Under the pieces are notes generated by a model. The model saw nothing but the letters and a program-made list of their open reading frames with translations. It made no database searches and had not been told where the DNA came from. Both the position numbers and the translations under genes were made by a program. From positions 1-38,153 of the forward strand of contig JADFFQ010000040.1 in the NCBI GenBank assembly GCA_022568135.1: a stretch of 38,153 bases of DNA, in the 5' to 3' direction. This stretch comes from Planctomycetota bacterium (GTDB lineage: Bacteria > Planctomycetota > Phycisphaerae > Phycisphaerales > SM1A02). Numbering within the stretch: the stretch's first letter is position 1; each line of letters opens with the position of its first letter. Shown here one piece after another: positions 32,793 to 38,153 of the stretch.

Positions 32793-33644
32793 ATGGCCTC
32801 ATTGGTCAAGGATCTCATCGAGTCCGGCATTCACTTCGGCCAACGCTGCAGCTCCTGGAACCCGAAGATGGGCAAGTACATCTTCGGCGTGCGGAACAAG
32901 ATCCACATCATGGACATCAGGCAGACCGTTCGAGGCCTCCTGCTGGCCAAGAAGTTCATTCAGCAGGTCGTGTTTGAGGGAAAGGACGTCTGCTTCGTGG
33001 GTACCAAGCGGCAGGCTCGGGCGGCGGTTGAGAAATACACTGCCGACGTCGGAATGCCCTATGTCACCGAGCGCTGGCTCGGCGGAACCCTGACCAATAG
33101 CCGAACAATCCGCGAGCGCCTCAAGCGGCTTGTGGAGCTCGAGGGGCTGGTAGAATCCGGCGAGATCGAAAACTATTCAAAGAAGATGGCGTCCCAGTTG
33201 CAGCGCGAACAGCGCAAGATCACCCGTAATCTCCAGGGAATCCGCAACATGGCCAAGAACCCGGGTTGCCTGGTGGTCATCGACGTGAAGCGCGAGATCA
33301 ACGCTCTGCGCGAAGCACGGATTCTGAGCATCCCCACCGTCGCCCTGATCGACACGGATGGTGATCCGGACCTTGTTGATATACCCATCCCCGGCAATGA
33401 TGATTCCATGCGGTCGATCGACGTGATCGTGCGAGAGCTTTGCCAGGCGGTCACCCTGGGCAAAGCGGGTCGAGCGACCAAGCCGGAGGCGCCGCCGGAG
33501 CAAGAGACCTCTGCCGGCACCAAGCGCCGATCCGCCCGAGCCATGTTCCCTGCGGCTGACACCAGCCAATCTGAATCCGCCCCGGCTGCCCAACGGGGAT
33601 CGACTTCGACCGTTGCGTCAACCGCCGACCCCGTCGGGCCATGA
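32793..33644 (+). CDS. rpsB: 30S ribosomal protein S2
   Basis: A 283-residue S2 protein. Diagnostic stretches are LIESGIHFGQRCSSWNPKM, YIFGVRNKIHIMDIRQT, CFVGTKRQARAAVEKYT, ERWLGGTLTNSRTIRERLKR and the late IPTVALIDTDGDPDLVDIPI. The last 50 residues (from about 232) are a disordered Ser/Ala/Pro-rich extension beyond the normal end, common in some phyla. The promoter and ribosome binding site are strong. tsf follows, the usual pairing. Confidence 0.97.
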   Translation: MASLVKDLIESGIHFGQRCSSWNPKMGKYIFGVRNKIHIMDIRQTVRGLLLAKKFIQQVVFEGKDVCFVGTKRQARAAVEKYTADVGMPYVTERWLGGTLTNSRTIRERLKRLVELEGLVESGEIENYSKKMASQLQREQRKITRNLQGIRNMAKNPGCLVVIDVKREINALREARILSIPTVALIDTDGDPDLVDIPIPGNDDSMRSIDVIVRELCQAVTLGKAGRATKPEAPPEQETSAGTKRRSARAMFPAADTSQSESAPAAQRGSTSTVASTADPVGP

Positions 33645-33789
33645 GCATCTTTGCTTCGGCCGGTTTGATCGCCCACAATCAATGGCATGAGCCCAGACGC
33701 AACGTATCGGGTACACCCGCTGGGCTCTCGTGAATCGCGCGCTAGCCACGAGCTTCTCGAAACGAATCAAGCACCAAAGGACTGTTCTC

Positions 33790-34602
33790 ATGGAGACGAC
33801 CGAAGTGAGCTTCACCGCCAAGGATGTCATGTCCTTGAGGCAGAAAACCGGCCTGGGCATGATGGATTGCAAGAGAGCGCTGAGTGAATGCGGCGGCGAC
33901 ATGACCGCTGCGGAGCAATGGCTGCGCAAAGAACTCAAAGGCAAGTTGCAGCAGCGCAGTGAGCGGGCCACCGGTGAGGGCCGCATCGCCGTCGTGATCA
34001 AAGGATCCAACGCCGCGATCATCGAGATTCGCAGCGAGACCGACTTCACGGCCCGCAACGAATCGTTTCGAGCCATGACCGACGATCTCGCCACGATGGC
34101 CCTGGCCCAACCGGCCGGCCCGGTCCAACCCGATAGCGCCATGACCGCCCGCGTCGATGACGTTCGCTTGACGACTAAAGAGAACCTCGTCATTGCTCGG
34201 GGCGAGAAGCTCCAAGGAGGCGGCTTCGGCCGATACGTCCACCACGATGGCAAGCGGGCGGCGCTACTGCAGATCGACGGCGCCGCGGATGAGCAGTTGC
34301 TCACGGGAATTTGCCAGCACATCGTCGCCCACGTTCCCGCGCCGATCGGCGTCAGCGAGCAGGATGTACCCGCCGAAACCCTCGACCAGATCCGCAACGA
34401 TGCCATGCAGGAAGCCGTCGACGCCGGCAAGCCGCCCGAGATCGTACAGAAGATCGCCGACGGCAAGGTTAGAAAGTACCTTCAGGACAACACCCTGCTC
34501 AACCAGAAGTACGTCCGCGACGACACCAAGACTATCAAGCAACTGCTTCCGCCCGACGTCACCATCACCCGCTTTGTCCGCTACACCGTCGGCGCCGAGT
34601 AG
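33790..34602 (+). CDS. tsf: elongation factor Ts
   Basis: The ATG at 33790 (AAGGA about 9 bases upstream) is used; upstream codons in the frame are not EF-Ts. The 270-residue protein has the UBA-like N-terminal domain (AKDVMSLRQKTGLGMMDCKR), the signature SETDFTARNESF (Cys or Ser-ETDF-x-ARN in the family), HIVAHVPAPIGVS-like core strands and the C-terminal LLNQKYVRDDTKTIKQLL. It recycles EF-Tu-GDP to EF-Tu-GTP. The 145-base gap to rpsB holds no clear terminator, so the two are probably co-transcribed. Confidence 0.95.
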   Translation: METTEVSFTAKDVMSLRQKTGLGMMDCKRALSECGGDMTAAEQWLRKELKGKLQQRSERATGEGRIAVVIKGSNAAIIEIRSETDFTARNESFRAMTDDLATMALAQPAGPVQPDSAMTARVDDVRLTTKENLVIARGEKLQGGGFGRYVHHDGKRAALLQIDGAADEQLLTGICQHIVAHVPAPIGVSEQDVPAETLDQIRNDAMQEAVDAGKPPEIVQKIADGKVRKYLQDNTLLNQKYVRDDTKTIKQLLPPDVTITRFVRYTVGAE

Positions 34603-34637
34603 GACAACAGCGACAAATGACGCGAATCCCGCCAGCG

Positions 34638-34665
34638 CCCACGGATTCCAATCCGTGGGTTTCTT
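34638..34665 (+). terminator. probable intrinsic terminator of tsf, from the CCCACGGA palindrome family
   Basis: A 10-bp stem CCCACGGATT (34638-34647) / AATCCGTGGG (34650-34659) with a 2-base centre, followed by TTTCTT. It is 36 bases after the tsf stop. The stem core is the same as in the 32-bp palindrome at 18924, suggesting a dispersed repeat reused as a terminator. Confidence 0.55.
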
Positions 34666-34695
34666 CGGACAAATACCGCTGCACTGTGGCGTTGC

Positions 34696-35358
34696 CTATT
34701 TCATCCGCCGACCGATCAATACGCCCTGGCGCAGCGGCGCCGCCACGGCCTCGAAGTCCGGATCGCTTGCCACCAGCCGATTGAAACGGTCCGCCGCGAT
34801 GCGTGATGGATCATCCTCGTTATCAATCCACCATGATCCCGCGCCAAGGACGTTGTCGGCGAGAATCAGCCCGCCGGGCGCGATCATCGGCCGAACGATC
34901 GCCCAATAGTCGGGGTACTCGGTCTTGACCGCGTCGAGGAAAACGACATCGACCGAACCGGCCTCAAGGTCGGTTGCAAGTTGTGGCAGGATATCCAGCG
35001 CTGCGCCTCGTCGCCCCTCGATGCGATCGGCCACACCGGCTCGGGCGAACTGCGCCTGGGCGAAGTCGGCGTAGAGCGGCTCGCGCTCGATGGTGATCAG
35101 CCGGCCGTCTCCAGCTAGCCCGCGGGCAATCCAGATCGCCGAGTATCCGCCGAGGGTCCCGACCTCGATGGCCAGTTTCCCCCGTGTCATCGAGGTAAGG
35201 ATCATCAGCAGCCGGCCAACATCGGCACTGACGGCGATATCCGGCAGCCCACCGGCCACCGCCTCGGTCATCAACCCCGCCAGATGGGCGTCCTGGTGCC
35301 CGAACACCTCGCGCGAGTATTCGCCGGTGTAACGCCAACGCTCGTCGGTCATGTCCAT
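34696..35358 (-). CDS. SAM-dependent O-methyltransferase, class I
   Basis: From ATG 35358 the product is 220 residues (MDMTDERWRYTGEYSREVFG). It fits the caffeoyl-CoA/catechol O-methyltransferase-like family (Methyltransf_3): the SAM loop EVGTLGGYSAIWIARGL, ITIERE, the metal-binding VFLDAVKTEYPDYW and ILADNVLGAG. The substrate is unknown; small-molecule hydroxyl methylation is expected. The start has a TACACT 8 bases upstream and no ribosome binding site. It is convergent with tsf. Confidence 0.87.
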   Translation of the reverse strand: MDMTDERWRYTGEYSREVFGHQDAHLAGLMTEAVAGGLPDIAVSADVGRLLMILTSMTRGKLAIEVGTLGGYSAIWIARGLAGDGRLITIEREPLYADFAQAQFARAGVADRIEGRRGAALDILPQLATDLEAGSVDVVFLDAVKTEYPDYWAIVRPMIAPGGLILADNVLGAGSWWIDNEDDPSRIAADRFNRLVASDPDFEAVAAPLRQGVLIGRRMK

Positions 35359-35366
35359 GGCCGCCC

Positions 35367-35372
35367 AGTGTA
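35367..35372 (-). promoter_or_regulatory. -10-like TACACT close to the methyltransferase start
   Basis: On the minus strand TACACT ends 8 bases before ATG 35358, as at pyrC. No recognisable -35 at the right distance, so only weakly supported. Confidence 0.35.
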
Positions 35373-35432
35373 CTGGACCGCAGTCGGCCACCGGAGGCAA
35401 CGAATCTTTCCTTTGGAACACGGGAATAACGC

Positions 35433-35461
35433 TGGCACTGGTGGCCATTCACGGGTATATA
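35433..35461 (+). promoter_or_regulatory. candidate promoter of the Cys-rich lipoprotein gene
   Basis: TGGCAC (35433-35438) and TATATA (35456-35461) are 17 bases apart, about 64 bases before ATG 35526. The -10 is good and the -35 poor. Confidence 0.35.
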
Positions 35462-35525
35462 GTTGTCGCTTCGCCAACGGCCGGGTCGATCCGGCATTCA
35501 ATTTCCTCGTGGAGGAGTCTCTTCG

Positions 35526-35786
35526 ATGCACCGATCATTGCTCAAATGTTGTGCGCTACTCGTGGGCCTGGCCCTGTTCGGTTTCGCTCAGGCCGGCTGT
35601 GAAACGACACCCAAGGCCGCGGCCCAGGCCACCGTGGCCCCCGGTGCCGTGGGCTGGTGCAAGATGTGCGGCCAGACCAAAGGGTCAACTCTCTGCTGCC
35701 GGCCGGGTCAGGCCAGCTGCGGCGGATGCGGCCTGGTCAAAGGTTCGCCCGGCTGCTGCAAGATGCCCAAGAAGACGGTGCAGTAG
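35526..35786 (+). CDS. small Cys-rich lipoprotein with paired CG-x-x-KGS-x-x-CC motifs
   Basis: An 86-residue protein with a strong GGAGGAG ribosome binding site. The signal peptide ends in the lipobox AQAGC (Cys25 would be lipidated). The mature part has two copies of one motif: WCKMCGQTKGSTLCC and SCGGCGLVKGSPGCC, each with four cysteines (C-x2-C-G-x2-KGS-x2-CC). This layout suggests two small metal sites (zinc, copper or iron-sulfur) or disulfide knots at the outer membrane. I have seen similar CGLxKGSxGCC proteins in planctomycetes, always without a function. No linked gene suggests its partner. Confidence 0.75.
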   Translation: MHRSLLKCCALLVGLALFGFAQAGCETTPKAAAQATVAPGAVGWCKMCGQTKGSTLCCRPGQASCGGCGLVKGSPGCCKMPKKTVQ

Positions 35787-35850
35787 CCTCCAACCCTCTG
35801 CCGGGTCGCCATGTGCCCGGGTATCGTTGCGCAACCACCACCCAAGAGGC

Positions 35851-35873
35851 CTTGGTCACTTCAGTGATCAGGC
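35851..35873. repeat. degenerate copy of the RAYT palindrome
   Basis: TGGTCACTTCAGTGATCAG (35853-35871) matches the central 19 bases of the RAYT palindrome at 17 positions and is itself an imperfect palindrome. It lies 6 kb away, in the 114-base space between two convergent genes. Confidence 0.5.
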
Positions 35874-35900
35874 GAAGGTAGCTCTGTTCGGACCTTTGAG

Positions 35901-36197
35901 TCATTCGTCCGCGCCCAGCGTCCGCGGACCACGGCCGGCTTTCTTCTCGAAGCGCCCCGCGCCGGCCCGCTCATATTTTGTGAAGCCCAGTCGCTCGAGA
36001 TTCTTGTTGCTGAGCATCTGCTTGGTGGCGTGATCGGACCACCGGCCGGGAATGGTCGGCGGCTGAATCACCCGCCGCACGGGTTGGCCCGTCTCGGGAT
36101 GCCTGGTCAACGGCTCATCGGCCATCTTCTGCGAGACCTCGAACGTCTCGCCCTCCGACTCGTCGTCGTTGATCACCTGATAGACGTACGTGGGCAT
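35901..36197 (-). CDS. FmdB-like small protein without zinc-ribbon cysteines
   Basis: The ATG at 36197 gives 98 residues beginning MPTYVYQVI, the FmdB/CxxC-SSSS family start (MPTYEYRC). The following ETFEVSQKMADEPLTRHPETGQPVRRVI keeps the family's FE-x-x-Q...L-x-x-CP...VRR-I pattern, but the cysteine pairs are replaced, so the zinc ribbon is gone. The C-terminus (about residues 50-98) is basic. FmdB was named as a putative regulator; the true function is unknown. It is convergent with the Cys-rich lipoprotein gene. Confidence 0.7.
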   Translation of the reverse strand: MPTYVYQVINDDESEGETFEVSQKMADEPLTRHPETGQPVRRVIQPPTIPGRWSDHATKQMLSNKNLERLGFTKYERAGAGRFEKKAGRGPRTLGADE

Positions 36198-36256
36198 GGC
36201 GCACCGCCTTGCTGAGCAACCCAATCATAGGCTCACAATGCCGCGCGTCTGACCTG

Positions 36257-36342
36257 TAAAGCCGCGACCGGTGGTCGCGGTCCTCTCCCCGCGTAGCCCC
36301 GCACGCCAGTGCGGGGTTCCCGCGGGTTACCACCCGCGGCTA
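36257..36342. repeat. dual-hairpin intergenic element, copy C, with an extra leading hairpin
   Basis: TAGCC (36294-36298) and GGCTA (36338-36342) bound hairpins CCCCGCAC-GCCA-GTGCGGGG (36297-36316) and CCGCGGGT-TACC-ACCCGCGG (36320-36339). Just before it is a third hairpin, CCGCGACC-GGT-GGTCGCGG (36262-36280), preceded by TAAAGCC. It fills the space between the PEP-CTERM stop and the FmdB-like start. Confidence 0.8.
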
Positions 36343-36391
36343 TGTATCAGACAATGCGAGCAGCTTGTTCTCAAACCGTATCACCGAGCAC

Positions 36392-37144
36392 TTACCTCCT
36401 CCGTCGTCGGCGAACCCCAAACAGCCCGGCCAGGCCGACCAGCGCCAACGCGCTGGGCGCAGGAATGATGTACGTCTGAACGTCGTAGACGCCTTCTAAA
36501 AACGCATCGGGGCTCCAAAGGTTCACCCGGCCGATGGTCTCGCCACCGGTGGCCAGGATGCCGAGGAAACTTCCACTGAGGTCAGTTTGTATGGAGATCA
36601 GCCCAATCTGCTGCTCGCTTTTGTCGAACACGCGCACTTCAAGAGGAAAAGGGGACTCCGTGAAGTTGAACACATTCATTCCCAATGCGGTATGATTGTC
36701 ACCGGCCGGGAGTCCGCTGAGGATGTCAAAGCTGTCGTTCGTGAAGTTCGGTGTAAGGCCGACATTGGCCGACCCGAAGAAGCCAGCCCCAAAGAGAACC
36801 AGGCCGGAGGCACCACGCGGATTGAGGCCGTTCACGCCGGGGTCATTGATATTCGGCGTCCCGTTTGTGTTCGCCTGGAAGGTCAGGTTGTCTATGAAGT
36901 CCCCGGGGTTGAAAGCGCCCTGGAGGTTGTTGATGTTGAGCGGGTCGTTCAAGATTGCGACGTTGCTCGGCGGCGGCGCAATCAGCGCCTGTTCAAAGTC
37001 CTCGATCCCTTTGGAGATCTTCCCCGCATCGGCCAGGGCCTGATCGAAGAGGGCTTCGTCCAAAAAGAAGATGATGGCCGCGTCGGCCATGCCCGTGATA
37101 GCCGCAGCGGCGACCGCTCCCATCGTCATCGTCATGCGCTTCAT
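36392..37144 (-). CDS. exported PEP-CTERM-type sorting protein
   Basis: A 250-residue protein with a signal peptide (about 1-22) and a C-terminal sorting tail: IPAPSALALVGLAGLFGV followed by six arginines, matching PEP-CTERM (usually V-PEP) with Pro-Ala-Pro in place of Pro-Glu-Pro. The middle is Asn/Gly/Phe-rich, with the pattern NPRGASGLVLFGAGFFGSANVG and FNFTESPFPLEVRVFDKS typical of secreted beta-sandwich proteins in this class. An exosortase elsewhere in the genome should cleave the tail and release the protein into the envelope or matrix. AAGGAGG lies 6 bases before ATG 37144, after a long leader. Confidence 0.8.
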   Translation of the reverse strand: MKRMTMTMGAVAAAAITGMADAAIIFFLDEALFDQALADAGKISKGIEDFEQALIAPPPSNVAILNDPLNINNLQGAFNPGDFIDNLTFQANTNGTPNINDPGVNGLNPRGASGLVLFGAGFFGSANVGLTPNFTNDSFDILSGLPAGDNHTALGMNVFNFTESPFPLEVRVFDKSEQQIGLISIQTDLSGSFLGILATGGETIGRVNLWSPDAFLEGVYDVQTYIIPAPSALALVGLAGLFGVRRRRRR

Positions 37145-37264
37145 TCCAGTCCTCCTTACTTATCCGCCGTGACAAACGCCGGTGCGCACCGACACACCTG
37201 GCCCGCGGCTTTCACCGCCCCGCTCTCTTCAGTATCGAAGTTCCCCCTCAACCGCTGGTCCGAC

Positions 37265-37291
37265 AAAAAAAGAGCCCGTCAAGGGCTCTTT
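37265..37291 (-). terminator. intrinsic terminator upstream of the PEP-CTERM gene
   Basis: On the minus strand AAAGAGCCC (37291-37283) pairs perfectly with GGGCTCTTT (37277-37269) around a 5-base loop, followed by four more T residues. It lies about 120 bases before the PEP-CTERM start and about 40 bases after the candidate transcription start near 37328. Confidence 0.85.
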
Positions 37292-37334
37292 CGCTTCACG
37301 GACTCAGGATGTCGACAACCGGCGTGTCAGTAAG

Positions 37335-37363
37335 AGTTTACAGCATGCCGCGTTCGCATGCAA
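37335..37363 (-). promoter_or_regulatory. candidate promoter feeding the leader or a small RNA
   Basis: On the minus strand TTGCAT (37358-37363) and TAAACT (37335-37340) are 17 bases apart. Transcription would start near 37328 and meet the terminator at 37291-37265, giving a transcript of about 64 bases unless read through into the PEP-CTERM gene. Confidence 0.45.
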
Positions 37364-37440
37364 GCACAATTTTGGCTTCGGCGCGGGGACAGCACCGCCG
37401 ACATCCGATACACCCTTACCACATCGCAACTTAGCTAAAG

Positions 37441-37467
37441 CCCAGGGAAAGCTTTCCCTGGGATTTT
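37441..37467 (+). terminator. 22-bp perfect palindrome with a T-rich right side
   Basis: CCCAGGGAAAG and its reverse complement form 37441-37462, followed on the plus strand by ATTTTG. It could stop plus-strand antisense transcription or act as a hairpin in the 3' end of the gamma-glutamyltranspeptidase mRNA. Its left side is only weakly T-rich on the minus strand. Confidence 0.4.
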
Positions 37468-37563
37468 GTGTGTGTGCGCCGGGTTGGGAAGCACGTGTAA
37501 CTTGTGCATCAGACGGGCCGATCCGCCGCCGCGGACCCGGCTCGCTCACTTTGCGGCCTGCCG

Positions 37564-38153
37564 TCAATAGCCGGCGGGGCGACCGCCTTTGCGGGGGTCG
37601 CTGGCGGCGCGGATGCCTTCGGCTGTCACCTGGATGAGTTGCACCACGCCGACCTCATCACGCCGCCCCACTTCGTGCCCAAAGTTCTTCAGCGCGGAGA
37701 TCATTGCTTCGCCCGGCCAACCGTCCTCGAACTGTAAGACGTTCGGCAACCACTGATGATGAAAACGCGGGGCCGCAACCGCCTCGGCCGGTGTCATGTC
37801 GAACAACAGACAATTCAGCACGCACTGCACGGTCCCGGTGATGATCCTCGGCCCCCCGGAAGCCCCGGCGATGATGATCGGTTTGCCGTTGCGCAACACG
37901 ATCGTCGGCGACATGCTGCTCAGAGGACGCTTGCCGGGTGCAGGCAGGTTGCGATCCGATTGCCGCAGGCCGAACGCGTTGGGTTGGCCAGGGACGGTCG
38001 TGAAATCGTCCATCTGATTGTTCAAGGCGAAGCCGAACCCCGGCACCATGACCAACGAGCCGTAGATGAGGTTGATCGTTTCGGTGCAGGCGACGGCCAT
38101 GCCGTCGGCGTCGATGACGGAAATGTGGCTGGTGCCGCCGTCTTGGGGCGCAG
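37564..38153 (-). CDS. ggt: gamma-glutamyltranspeptidase, C-terminal part (partial)
   Basis: The frame is open from the right edge of the window to the stop at 37564-37566, about 195 residues. It begins just before the small-subunit start: [13 protein letters not shown] contains the expected catalytic Thr that becomes the new N-terminus after self-cleavage. Then come [40 protein letters not shown] (the substrate-binding Ser-Ser), [12 protein letters not shown] and the final SDPRKGG. These are the standard Ggt small-subunit motifs. The enzyme transfers or hydrolyses gamma-glutamyl groups, usually from glutathione, outside the cytoplasm. The large subunit lies outside the window. Confidence 0.93.
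   Translation of the reverse strand, partial: APQDGGTSHISVIDADGMAVACTETINLIYGSLVMVPGFGFALNNQMDDFTTVPGQPNAFGLRQSDRNLPAPGKRPLSSMSPTIVLRNGKPIIIAGASGGPRIITGTVQCVLNCLLFDMTPAEAVAAPRFHHQWLPNVLQFEDGWPGEAMISALKNFGHEVGRRDEVGVVQLIQVTAEGIRAASDPRKGGRPAGY

Larger units (their letters stand above)
37145..37563. other. 419-base gene-free region with promoter, two terminator-like hairpins
   Basis: Between the PEP-CTERM start and the gamma-glutamyltranspeptidase stop, both on the minus strand. It holds a minus-strand promoter (37335-37363), an intrinsic terminator (37265-37291) and a 22-bp palindrome (37441-37462), each listed separately. I see no tRNA, no coding frame with a ribosome binding site, and no known riboswitch signature. 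Confidence 0.6.

Noticed and set aside
37145..37160. GGAGGACTGG before the PEP-CTERM start as another RAYT palindrome end
   Set aside because: It is the ribosome binding site plus a few chance matches; the palindrome core GGTCACTT is absent.
37145..37563. tRNA or tmRNA in the gene-free stretch
   Set aside because: No T-arm consensus, no acceptor pairing and no CCA end were found on either strand.

Overview
The window reads as ordinary high-GC bacterial chromosome, most likely a planctomycete and probably Phycisphaerae-like (inference from gene content; no rRNA is present). Supporting signs are a compact UvrC, a PEP-CTERM-type sorting tail, a small lipoprotein with repeated CG-x-x-KGS-x-x-CC motifs, a cysteine-free FmdB-like protein, and an LptE/BamD-like pair that implies an outer membrane.

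Layout. (1) 1-1.76 kb: end of an unknown gene, a doubtful frameshifted small gene, a small secreted protein on the minus strand and a truncated TIG-like secreted protein, the last two sharing a divergent promoter region. (2) About 1.75-1.79 kb: a breakpoint where the TIG-like gene (+) and a long NHL-repeat gene (-) run into each other, both losing their 3' ends. (3) 1.76-10.0 kb, minus strand: a type IV pilus/type II secretion-like operon (PilZ protein, GspE/MshE ATPase, GspF/MshG platform, four class III pilins, a PilX/MshP-like protein, the NHL protein) in an order resembling MSHA pilus loci. (4) 10.3-23.6 kb, minus strand: motility genes motA, motB, fliL, fliN, fliO, fliP, fliQ, fliR, flhB, flhA, flhF, flhG, a small membrane protein, and fliA; fliM is not between fliL and fliN. 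(5) 23.75-28.9 kb: diacylglycerol-kinase-like gene, then divergent BamD-like, lptE-like and ftsH genes, then a DUF167 gene. (6) 28.9-31.3 kb: a small unknown gene, a REP-associated Y1 transposase framed by identical perfect palindromes, and uvrC. (7) 31.3-35.4 kb: pyrC, rpsB, tsf and an O-methyltransferase. (8) 35.4-38.15 kb: Cys-rich lipoprotein, FmdB-like protein, PEP-CTERM protein behind a long leader with an intrinsic terminator, and a partial gamma-glutamyltranspeptidase.

How it works together. Regions 3 and 4 build two surface machines transcribed in the same direction, with the flagellar sigma factor and a PilZ (c-di-GMP receptor) gene at their boundary; this suggests coordinated swimming-to-attachment control. 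Tight start-stop overlaps (GTGA or ATGA) at seven junctions indicate translational coupling.

The least conventional signals are in the spacers: a family of about 50-bp dual-hairpin elements bounded by TAGCC/GGCTA whose stem sequences differ while pairing is kept, the transposase with its 28-30 bp palindromes plus a decayed distant copy, a bulged hairpin ahead of the PilZ operon, promoters placed so close to start codons that the mRNAs may be leaderless, and a promoter-terminator-gene leader ahead of the PEP-CTERM gene.
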